Assembly (NCBI GenBank): GCA_030512295.1
Contig: JAULSR010000003.1
Location: 2,976,001 to 3,040,000, forward strand
DNA: 64,000 bases
Reading direction: 5' to 3'
Source of the DNA: Bombardia bombarda
Lineage: Eukaryota > Ascomycota > Sordariomycetes > Sordariales > Lasiosphaeriaceae
Shown here: one piece after another, positions 55,088-64,000 of the stretch
Numbering within the stretch: position 1 is the first letter of the stretch
Layout of the letters: each line of letters starts with the position of its first letter
Translations under genes and position numbers: made by a program
The notes under the pieces: model-generated
Told to the model about the DNA's origin: nothing
The model's database searches: none
What the model saw: only the letters and a program-made list of their open reading frames with translations

Positions 55088-56121
55088 TACGCCACGCCCT
55101 GTCGCGTCTGCCATACCCTCGTGCCGGGGGCGGTTACGGGGCGCACTCTCCGTGGGGAATTGGCGTTCCAGGTTTCCATGCATCCATCACCTATTCTACT
55201 TACCGGTTCATGGGTGCATCCATTGGATTCGCGCCCCGGTGTTGTGGCGGTTGAGGGAAGGAAGCTAAGCTGCTGACACTTTCTTTGGCTGCTTGAGCAG
55301 TACTAAATACCCTACATACGACGAATTGGTGAGGACAAGCCACGGTACACACAGTACCAAACTGGCTGCCTACATTGTTCAGGGAGGTGCTGTAGCTAAC
55401 AATTAATTTCCATGGGAGCTTCCATCTCCAATCTCGATTCTGTTTTCTCAATTCCATGCGCCGCCCGTCCACGTCGCCTGACCTGACGGACAGACCCTAA
55501 CGACCCGACGGCCTGTCATCTCGCATCAGTCCAAAGCCCCCGTTGTGACGTTTGTGCATGCGTGCCTTGGCTTCCCAGATCGCTCCAAGATCGCCGACTT
55601 TTGTTATTTCTCGAGGACCGCCGAACGGCGAGACATGACTATCGCTTCCTGGTCTCCTCCTCCCAGCGACTGAGACATAAGTTCCAGCATCCATATCGCC
55701 TTTATCTCTTGGCCCAAGCCGCCAACGAAGCTCGACGGGTAGCACGATACTGTTGCACGATACTATTGCACGATACTATTGTTAGGTACCAGTACCACTT
55801 GCTGCTTCCCCTGGGCCACCGGCGACGCCGCTCGCTCCCGTTTCCGCGCGTGCTGTCGTTGCACTCACTCACTCACTCACTGGACGTCGTCCCCATTGCG
55901 CCCACCATATCGGTTATTTTCGCTACCTACCTGCTACTGTCTACCTACCTCTCTAACTCTCTTCACTTTGCTCCACCTGCGCCCGTTCCATCAGCCGGTT
56001 CCTCTGTCACATGCGCAAGGACGCGCCCACGCGCATGCAGTTAGTTTCTTTACCTGGCGCCCGGCGCTTATGTCAGCGACAGCATCTGGTTTTGCTCGAC
56101 GTTTGGGTCTAGAGCCGAGTC

Positions 56122-57927
56122 ATGGACTCGGAAGAAGGAAGCACGACGCCAGAGAGCCCGGCCATGTCCCTCGTCGCCGGCCACCATGTGTCGACGCTGA
56201 TGATGCTCGACCATGACGACGATTACGAAAATGAGGATATTGAGGGCGACATTTCGATTAAGGATGAGTCGCTTAGCCCGTTATCAGAAGACGGCCGTAG
56301 CCGGGTGCCGTCCAGGTTCATCCAGGGGGGCAGTTCTCTGCGATGAACCTTTCGCAACGATCATCGCCAGGCTCTCTAAGCAACCGCCCCGGTCTGTCGG
56401 CTCGCCACGCCATCAAGTCTGAGCACCTCAAGCTCAAAGCTGGAAAGACCACCGGCAAACCAGCAGCACCAGCATCGTCCATAGGCGGCCACCGTGCCCC
56501 ACATCCGTCCCGAATTCCCCTGATTCCACGCAAAGCCGAGGACTGGGAGCCATGGAAAGGTATCCTGCATGAGTTGTACATCACACAGAACTGTATCCTA
56601 CGAGACATCATCATCACAATGGAAACAAAATATAATCTAAAGGCGACGTGAGTCCACCCCCTTTCCCCATGAGTGTGACAAACAGCAAGAGTTCGGTTCT
56701 CTGAAACGTGATTTTTCAAAGACCAAAAATGTACAAGAACCAATTTGCGAGGTGGAACTTTTTCAAGTACTCGATCAAGAGGCGGCCAAAGGACAAGGCC
56801 GGCCAACAGTCGCCAGATAAAAGCGAGGATGGAGCGCTTGTCGTCGTGAACAGCCATGACGCCCTCGACAATCTCATGTCGCCAATGATGCACGAAAACA
56901 GCAGATCCCGCGTCATGCAAGCCGGCTTGACCGCTGTCCGCCACTTTCTCCACGGCTATATTGACCTGGACTCGGCCCATCTCAAGGACGAAGTTGTCTT
57001 TGGCTATTCCGACCCGATCTACAGGTATTTCAAGACGGCCATGGATTTGTTCGACCTGAAGGAGAACGTTGAGGGGGCCGAGTCCTGCGGCTTGCCTTTC
57101 TCCAGATCGAGCGCAAAATTTCGGCGCCTAATATCAAGTGTTTCTCTGACTTGTGCTTCCTCGTACCCCACCTCCTCCTCGAATCCAACAGAAAAGACAT
57201 TCTATCCGCCTATCTACAATATCTAACTCGGCTCGCCACCTTCAAGTTTGGCAAGCACCCGTTTACTGAGATCATCGCCTCGTTCGCCGACCTTATAGAC
57301 CGCCCAGAAGACATTATGCGCTACATCATGTTGCTTTCGCAGGTCAACTCAGAGACCATCTCCAGTCTCGATGACATGGTGGAGCGCACCCGAGCCTGGG
57401 CCCGAAACCAATATCTGGCATGTCAACGGACAGCAGACCCCAGCACCGCCGTCGCCCGCGCTCCGCACAAACACCACATGATTCGACTCGAGGCCCAGTC
57501 GGTCTACTGGGCCCAGAATCTCATTCTTGGCGACCCCGAGGCCGACGAGCTGGCAGAGCAGTGGCTGCACCGGAGTTTTGGGCCCGACTTTCCGATACGA
57601 ACCGAGACAATGAGGAGGCGGATAGACGAAAAGATCGAGTCGGGCGCGATCCCGCCAGCGTACGCAAAGATGATGCAGTGTTTGTGCGTCGGCTGGCTCA
57701 ACGATTATTACGAGTCGCAGCAGGACTGGCCAAAGGTGTTTGAATGGGGACGACTAGGGCTCAGCCTGGCGACGAACGAGCAGTATATGATTTGGTCTAT
57801 ACATCTTGAGGGGCTGATGCGCAAGCACGGGACGGTTGAAGAAGCCGAGCAGTTGAGGCGGCGGCGGCTGGAGCACGAGTGGTTGGAAAGTGTCAGGGTG
57901 CAGGTGGATAGAATGTCCCTGGCGTGA
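56122..57927 (+). CDS. Clr5-domain protein, frameshifted at two G runs
   Basis: Contains a Clr5 domain (about 140-195), a fungal N-terminal domain of regulatory proteins: DWEPWKGILHELYITQNCIL, YNLKATPKMYKNQFARWNFF and KYSIKRR. Exons are 56122-56647 and 56722-57927; the intron falls inside the domain, as expected. The acidic N-terminus (MDSEEGSTTPESPAM, HDDDYENEDIEGD) and a long helical C-terminal region (DILSAYLQYLTRLATFKFGK, VGWLNDYYESQQDWPKVFEW) suggest a TPR-like or scaffold fold. The frame breaks twice. The first break is at a G6 run (56325-56330), between RFIQGG and QFSAMNLSQRSS; the second is at a G5 run (57073-57077), between KENVEG and RVLRLAFLQIERKIS. One G added at each gives 1734 bases, or 577 aa. 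Most likely two homopolymer undercalls in an intact gene. Confidence 0.85.
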
Positions 57928-59079
57928 AGGCTGGAGCAGAGGGACGTGTGCCGAGTAATGGATTGGGTATGCACTTTGTAAATATATATTATCAACAAGC
58001 TTGATACGGTTGATGTGAGCAAACTCAGTTTAACAGCGTTAGTCTATTCTCTACATATACCTTTTTTTTTCTTGTATTTGCTATCCTGTTGTTGTCCACA
58101 ACTTTTTGAAGCTGTTGGGTGTTGCTCACTCACCATCTCGGAGGGGTGATTGGCCGAAGTCAACAAGAGAAGGTCTCGACGTACCGCCGGCCAGTCTGCC
58201 CCCAAAAAAAGCTACAAACTCGTTGTACAGTATGTACCGCGAAAGGTTATAAGCTAATTTGCAGCCATTTTACCACCCAGTACCTACCATTCCCGCAATT
58301 ATAACTATCCCATCGATACTGACTATCCCATTTATAATAATCGCTAATAAGGGTTTAATTCAGAGTCTTGGTATGGGATGGTACATTGGGTGACCATTCT
58401 CGATTATCAACAAACCCCTTTTCCCCTCCTCTTTCTCCAGCACCAGTCGAGCGGATGGCCGATTTTCGGGCGCAATTGCGGTTCTTGGAAAGTGGACACG
58501 GTTTGGTTTTGCTAATGTAGATAAGGTTGGTCAAATGCACCATTCTCATTTTATATCATCTCGTCTCATGTCGTCTTTACTCTTTACCGCCAGCTGGTAT
58601 TATCTTAGTTGGCCATCTTATAATCACGCGGTAGCGAGCCCGCGCTTAACTACCTGGGTACTTACCTCAGCGGACGTCGCCATAGTCCGGCCCAGCAGCA
58701 AAAATATCACAAGTACGGTAGATCAATATCAAACTCGGGCGTTCTTATTGCTTTATTGGTTAGAGCTCTGAGATAACTGTGGTCTGAGGTGGCTGGAGCG
58801 CGAGCAAACGGTATATAATCCGATCAAGCTGATTGGATGAAGGAAGAGAGAGAGAGAGAGAGAGAGAGAGTAAGAGCAAAATTGCATTTCTGGAGTAGAC
58901 CCAGGCGCAAACCAGCGAACACAGACATACCTACCAATCTGGTGGATTGATAGCTTCCTGTTTGCCTTCAGCAGCAGCAACAGCACACACCCATTCATCC
59001 TTTTCTCACTCACGCTCGTACTGAAGCTTTCTTCTTTTCTTGCCTATACTTATTTGCCCGTCTCTTACGGCCTAATGTT
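57928..59079. other. Intergenic 1.15 kb
   Basis: 3' flank of the Clr5 gene and promoter of the MFS gene. Contains TACCTA motifs (about 58281-58288, 58929-58936) and a GA microsatellite. No gene seen. Confidence 0.4.
58846..58870. repeat. (AG)n microsatellite
   Basis: About twelve AG dinucleotides, about 210 bases upstream of the MFS start codon. Confidence 0.9.
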
Positions 59080-61100
59080 ATGACACCACCAATGCTTTCC
59101 ATCACCACTGCTGGCGCTGGCGCCGACGATTCATCTCCGGTCCGTACTCCATCACACTACTACTACAGACAAAAGGGAAGAGCTAACAAGCAGGCCGTTA
59201 AAGCATTGTGTAGTGCTGGTAGACAAACCAGAGGCGTGTTCCAGCGTCTCTGCTTCTGCCACTCTCACTGACACCCCCATCCCCTCTGCCCCCTCCGGTT
59301 TGCTGCCCTCCATCCAGTCTGGCACACTTGAACACGTTGGGACAGACAGCTCGCACTCATGGAGGTTCGCAGGGCTTCTCGTCTCCCTGGCCATCGTTGC
59401 CCTGGTCGTCTCGGCCGAGAGCACGATGCTCAGCAACGCACTGCCAGCGGTCATTGCCGATCTCGCTGGAAGTGATGGCGCTACCGCCGCCCAATATCCG
59501 TGGGTCATGAACGCTTTCCTTCTGACATCTGCCGCCGCCAGCCCGCTCTTTGGACAGACCAGCAAGATCATGGGCCGGAAGTGGCCCGCCATGGTGGCGC
59601 TGGCTGTCTTTGCCGTGGGCTGTGGCATCTGCGCCGGTGCGACGTGCATGGCCATGTTGATTGCTGGACGGGCTATCCAGGGGGTTGGCGGTGGCGGCAT
59701 CGCGGTGCTGGTTGACCTGATGGCGGTCGACCTGATGTCTGATGGGTTCCAGCTGGAGGGACCGATCGTTGCTGTGGCCGGGGCGGTTGGCGCGACTGTT
59801 GTTGGTCCGGTTGTGGGGGAGCTATTGTCCTGCAGACGAGCTCGTGGCGATGCATCTTTTGGACCAACCTCGGGCTGGTTATGGGGTGTTTGGTGCTCGT
59901 GGCTGTCTTTTTGGATACGGATCGGCATCATTACCACTTCAGCATCAGGTATTATCTGCCTCGCATCGACTATCCTGGGAGCTTGCTCTTTGGACTCGCC
60001 AACGCGGCTGTTCTCGTTGGTCTCAGTTGGGGCGGTGTGGTCTACCCGTGGGATAGCTATTGCGTCTATGTCCCTCTGCTTGTTGGCGCGCTGGGGCTGG
60101 TTCTCTTTCTGGCGTACGAGTGGAATCCTCGCTGGTGCCGCGCACCGTGCTATCCCAAGCGCATCGTTTTGTCTGGCAGGACGTCGGCGGCGTCCATGTT
60201 TGTGGCATTTACTTGTGCGCTCTGCAGCCGTTGCTGGGTGCCCTTCTTTCTGTCTGTCTACTTCCAGTCTGTCTGGTCGTCGCCACATGCCACACCCCTC
60301 GCCTCGGGTCTGCACACACTGCCTCTTCTGGTGTCAGCCATCCCTTGTGCCTCCATCATCGGAATCAAGCTGTCCCGGTCTCGACAGTATAATGGCAACC
60401 TCAAGTGGCTGCACCTCTTTGCAGGCATCATGATGTCCATTGCCCTCGGGCTCTTCGCCAGGGTGGACGCCACCTCACCACTGGCATCTATCGCCGTCTA
60501 TCAAGTTCTGTACGCGCTCGGAACCGGCTTGGTTGGCGTCTCGCTGCTCCCGGGCATGCATGCCCATCTCTTACCGTTACCGGCAACGGCGAGACACAGA
60601 GCAACAGCAGCGCCGTCAAGAGGAGGATCACGAGCAGGATCACGAGCCGGATCACGAGCAGGAGAATCACCGCAGTCACTGACGCCAACAGCAACAGCCG
60701 CCACCTATAGCTTTGTCCGTGGCTTCGGCGCCCTCCTGTCCTTTGCCATCCCCAACGCCATCTTCAACAACCAGATCGCATGGTCGGCCAGCAGCAACAC
60801 CACAAACATCACCGATCCGGTTATCCTAGCACTGCTCGCCAACGGCCAGGCCTATCAACACGCCACCGCCAACTTCCTCGAGACAACCATCACCGACGAC
60901 GTTGTGCGGGCTCAGGTGATTGATCTCTTCCATGAGGCCCTTCGCAGACTGTGGGTCGCCGCCGTGCTGTTCCCCCTGCTCGGGCTCCTGGTCGCCCTCA
61001 TTGAGCAACGGAATGTGCCAACAACTCCACCGGCATCTCAGGGTACCATCATTATCGCTACTGGTAGGAGGAGCAGAAGCATTAGTAGGGTTAGGATGTC

Positions 61101-61142
<42 letters not shown>

Positions 61143-61317
61143 CGTCGCGAAAGAGGACGGTGCGGATGTGCCTGCGTCTAGTTCCAGGCCGCCTTCGCCT
61201 GATTTTGGTGCTGAGACCAGTGGTCGGCTGTCGCTTGTGCTGAGATCGTTGCCGCCGCCGGCGATACGCCTTGAGAAGCGGGAAGACTGGTTGTTTGTCG
61301 AGGTGGAAAAGACCTAG
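59080..61317 (+). CDS. MFS transporter (DHA2-like), frameshifted at a G5 run
   Basis: Multi-pass exporter of the major facilitator superfamily, DHA2-like. Exon 1 is 59080-59139. Exon 2 starts at about 59204, the acceptor being one of two possible in-frame sites. TM1 has VSLAIVALVVSAESTMLSNA, TM2-3 WVMNAFLLTSAAASPLFGQT and TM4 AGRAIQGVGGGGIAVLVDLM. The motif C region GPVVG lies just before a G5 run (59815-59819), where the frame breaks; the continuation SSWRCIFWTNLGLVMG (from 59839) is in the next frame. One added G makes 2175 bases, or 724 aa. The loop before helix 11 carries an Arg-Ala-Gly-Ser repeat (60625-60660). The cytosolic C-terminus has 13 consecutive Gln. Efflux substrate unknown. 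Confidence 0.85.
60623..60660 (+). repeat. In-frame 12-base repeat in the MFS gene
   Basis: Three copies of GGATCACGAGCA/C in direct tandem, coding for repeated Gly-Ser-Arg-Ala in a loop between predicted helices. Confidence 0.85.
61102..61140 (+). repeat. (CAA)13 microsatellite, poly-Gln in MFS gene
   Basis: Thirteen pure CAA codons in the cytosolic C-terminal tail of the MFS transporter, likely length-variable between strains. Confidence 0.95.
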
Positions 61318-62957
61318 GGGAGATGGAAAAGGGGTTATGGGGCGTTTGTGGATTTTGATTCTGGTCGGATAACTGATAGTATTTGCCTCAGTGTTTTATA
61401 CTATACTACTCGCCTACCTAGATGAACAGCTCTCAGGGGTAGAGCGATGAACTGCCATTCAGCTCAGCTCCCCTTGACTGGTTCCTTGCACTCGGGATCG
61501 ATTCAGTTCTCTTGTCGACCTGCACCAACGTCTTATTCACCAGTATGAAATCTTTGTGCTGACTGGTGTCTGAATCACCCGACAGGTCAGTGAACAGCTT
61601 GGAAAAAGACCTTGATCGGCGTGTTTATTTGTATGGATAAAGTCTTTTCACCTGGCTGCCTGCAGCAAGACCAGCCAAGGTTCCATTGATCCAACCAAGG
61701 AGAAGCAAGTGAGCCGCACATGCACCATTGACCCGTCTCATGCACCCCAGACGAATCCCCCGCAAAATGGTGTGTGAGACAAATGAGGTGCTATTCTGCC
61801 GGTTTAATGAAGTCCCATAAGGATGCATTTTGACGTTTTTTGATCAAACGGAGAAAGTCTCTGGTCAAATGGGGCGATTTGTTGCGAGTGTCGCACTTGG
61901 CTGACTCGACACTCGACTTGAGTCATTTTCCTTTTCTCTTTTTCCTTTTTTTTTTTTCTTTTTTCTTTTGAGAATACGTGTGACGCGACGCGGGTAGCTG
62001 CCGCAGATGAAGCAGCCATGGTGTCACCAAATGTTGGAATACGAGATTTGGCGGTGGACAGTGTTGAAGAGGGTTACTTAGATAATGTACTCAAGTGATT
62101 TGGCTGATGTCAAATGTTCCGCCGGCTCGGGTCTCTTGGCGATCGATGTTTTTAGTCACACACTAGCGGTGCAAGTGCCGACCCCTGATGGACCCCTCTC
62201 TCTCTCCAAAATCTTGCTTTCTTGCATGTGGTGTGCAGATGCCAGATGGATGTCTGCCACAGAGTGGGAACTGCATGCCACTTTCGCTGCCCGTTATCCG
62301 TTGATCAACACGTTGATGCCAGTGAAGAAAACATGAAAGATGCCTTACGTTTGGTTTGGCATTGCTCTTACAAACACGCACCGTGTGGGTCCTCCAACAG
62401 CACCCCCCTCCTCTTTTCCATACAAGTCCAGGCTTTGACCATGCGCGAGTACCCGCCTTGCCGTCCACTGGGCTGATCAGCAGGGACGGGCCAGTGATTT
62501 AATTGTGTACTTTTGTCGTCGAGTCCAAGAAGCTGTTTCCAAGGCAGAGCCACGTTTCAGGGAACTGGCATCATGGCTGCTTCTCTCCAGTGTCCTGTCA
62601 TGCTGCACGTAGAGAGACATTCATGTGTCACGGCCGTACCCCACTAGCTAGTGATGGGATGAAGTAATGCCAATGGGTGCCCAAGAAAGACTGGCTTGCA
62701 GACACTCCTCCTGACTGTCCAACCATAACCTGCTGCCCTCCTTTTACCCAGTGGCTCAGACTCGATATCGAGGCCAGCTTTTTCTCTCAACCTCGGCCTG
62801 CACACCACGCCACACTACCCTACACCTGATCCGGCCCCCCTCACAAACTTTGTTTTGCAGGCCTCAACAATCTCAAGTAAAGAGTCAAGTCCGGGTGAAG
62901 TCGCGGTCCCAACTAAAGTCTTTGACTTTTCGGCTTCACACCTCCATCGATGATGCA
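61318..62957. other. Intergenic 1.6 kb
   Basis: 3' flank of the MFS transporter and promoter of the glycosyltransferase. Contains a poly-T/pyrimidine tract (about 61925-61970) and a CTACCTAGATG motif (about 61413). No gene seen. Confidence 0.4.
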
Positions 62958-63671
62958 ATGCTGTTGAAGGCCATCCACAAGCGTGGCCTCTCGAGGAGCC
63001 TCTCGATCATTGTCACCACCGTCCTCGCCATCTTCTTCCTTTTGACCGTCTCGAGACTACGACATGGCTCGCTCCTCCCCAGCTTCGATGGAGTAGGAAG
63101 ACCATCGTCCGAACAGCACGAAGACCCAATTCGCACCCTGGACCGACCAGAGCTGCCCCCAGGCCAGTGCAGTTCCGAGATCGACTTCCTCCGCCGCCCC
63201 CAGCTCGCCCTGGCCGACAAGATCGTCTACTCGCGGCGCTGCATCAAGACCACAAATGGCAGTCCGAGCGGCAAGCCCGTCGACCGCGACGCCGTCGCCA
63301 ACATGTCGCAGCCCCTCGTCACCTCCAAGACGGTCGTCAACCTCACCTCATGCTCCCACCCCGACCTCATCCCCTGCGAGACCTTGTCGCTCCCCGTGCC
63401 GCCCGCCTATCCCAAGATGCAGTACCCCCATCTCCTCTTCGGCGTCGCCTCCAAGTACGACCGCATGAACGACTCCCTCCCCGCCTTTGCCCATTGGCTC
63501 TCGAGCACCGGCGCCCGCCTCATCGGCATCATCGTCGACGTCGACGAGCGCGGCAGCAACTTCAACCTCACCAGCCTGGAGGCAGCCTACCGCCGCGAGG
63601 GCATCCTCGCCACCTTCCTGCCCCCCAAGCCCGCCAAGCGCCTCAACCACCAGGGCTCAGCCGACAGCAGC

Positions 63672-63706
<35 letters not shown>

Positions 63707-64000
63707 ACCCGCCCCGGTCGAGCACCACCACTTCATGCTCATAAGAGAGCTCGTGACGGTCGCCACCCCCTCCACCCGCTGGCTCGGCATCCTCGACGAC
63801 GACACCTTCTTCCCCTCCCTCTACCCGCTCGACCACGAGCTCGCCAGCCACGACCACACCAAGCCCCACTGGCTCGGCGCCCTATCCGACGACTTCGACA
63901 GCGTCAAGCTCTTTGGCTTCATGGCCTACGGCGGCGCCGGCGTCTTCCTCAGCACGCCGCTCGCGCGCCAGCTCGAGCCGCTCTCGGAGCGCTGCATCGC
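62958..64000 (+). CDS. GT31-like glycosyltransferase, 5' part (cut by window edge)
   Basis: Type II Golgi-type membrane glycosyltransferase, fringe/GT31-like. The frame starts at ATG 62958 and is open to the window end, 347 codons. Residues 1-13 are a short basic cytosolic tail. A TM anchor (SLSIIVTTVLAIFFLLTVSR) is at about 14-33, then a luminal stem with several NXS/T sites. The catalytic domain begins at about YPHLLFGVASKYDRMNDSLP. It includes HWLSSTGARLIGIIVDVDER and the DDD metal-binding motif in WLGILDDDTFFPSLYPL (about 277-279), followed by WLGALSDDF and YGGAGVFLSTPLA, as in fringe-type enzymes. An Asn11 tract interrupts the domain before the DDD motif. Donor and acceptor sugars cannot be told. 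Very GC-rich codon use. Confidence 0.85.
63672..63704 (+). repeat. (AAC)11 microsatellite, poly-Asn in glycosyltransferase
   Basis: Eleven AAC codons in frame in a loop of the predicted catalytic domain. Confidence 0.95.

Larger units (their letters stand above)
53039..56121. other. Gene-free stretch of 3.1 kb
   Basis: Divergent spacer between the Cys-rich peptide gene (-) and the Clr5 gene (+). It contains a 16-base G tract (53839-53854), TACCTAGGTA-type motifs (54238-54262, 54438-54472), a GCAACTGCAC short repeat (about 54798-54832), a CCCTG repeat (55062-55087) and pyrimidine-rich sequence from 55560 on that may be the Clr5 leader. Open frames on both strands are low-complexity and not convincing. 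Confidence 0.4.

Noticed and set aside
1..64000. CRISPR arrays, rRNA genes, intact transposons
   Set aside because: No regular spaced repeats, no 5S/18S/28S-like sequence and no transposase, reverse transcriptase or long terminal repeats were recognised; the sequence is eukaryotic.

Overview
The window looks like nuclear DNA of a filamentous ascomycete, most likely a Sordariomycete. Genes carry short introns (about 54-110 nt) with GTANGT-type donors, CTRAC-like branch sites and YAG acceptors. The single tRNA gene is a split tRNA-Phe of Neurospora type. Protein families are typical of these fungi: Pth11-like 7TM, Clr5-domain, DUF1996, DUF6594, Asp f 4-like and fungal MFS. The exact taxon is an inference. 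No operons, phage, CRISPR, rRNA or intact transposons were seen.

Layout. 1-5 kb: the 3' part of a Cys-rich single-pass membrane protein (-), a secreted Asp f 4-like protein (+) and a VOC/glyoxalase-fold protein (-). 5-9 kb: divergent sfh5 (Sec14-type lipid transfer protein, -) and mir1 (mitochondrial phosphate carrier, +) sharing a 679-bp spacer. 9-20.4 kb: a minus-strand run with a secreted DUF1996 protein, split tRNA-Phe, an F-box-like protein, a long DUF6594 membrane protein, an integral membrane protein and a small Cys-rich protein. 22-31 kb: a Pth11/rhodopsin-like 7TM protein (+), a wax-synthase-like acyltransferase (-), a small secreted glycine-zipper protein (+), an orphan ORF (-) and a Dal5-type MFS permease (+). 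32-36.5 kb: a secreted tannase/feruloyl esterase (+) and a DHA2 efflux pump (-). 39.7-49.5 kb: a conserved fungal protein of unknown function (-), a complex I NDUFB8-type subunit (-) and the SWR1 chromatin remodeler (+), the last two divergent. 50.5-53 kb: an acyl-CoA dehydrogenase (-) and a secreted prepropeptide with a defensin-like cysteine pattern (-). 56-64 kb: a Clr5-domain protein (+), a second large MFS transporter (+) and the 5' part of a GT31-like glycosyltransferase (+, cut by the window edge).

The genes do not form one pathway. They mix housekeeping functions (SWR1, complex I, phosphate carrier, PI transfer, acyl-CoA dehydrogenase) with surface, secretion and transport genes. Two observations stand out. 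First, four genes contain five places where the frame breaks exactly at a G/C run of 5-6 bases, and adding one base to the run restores an intact protein whose spliced length is a multiple of three. This points to homopolymer undercalls in the assembly rather than gene decay. Second, the gene at 52537-53038 encodes a signal peptide, a pro-region, a Lys-Arg site and a 10-cysteine domain whose spacing closely resembles fungal CS-alpha-beta defensins.
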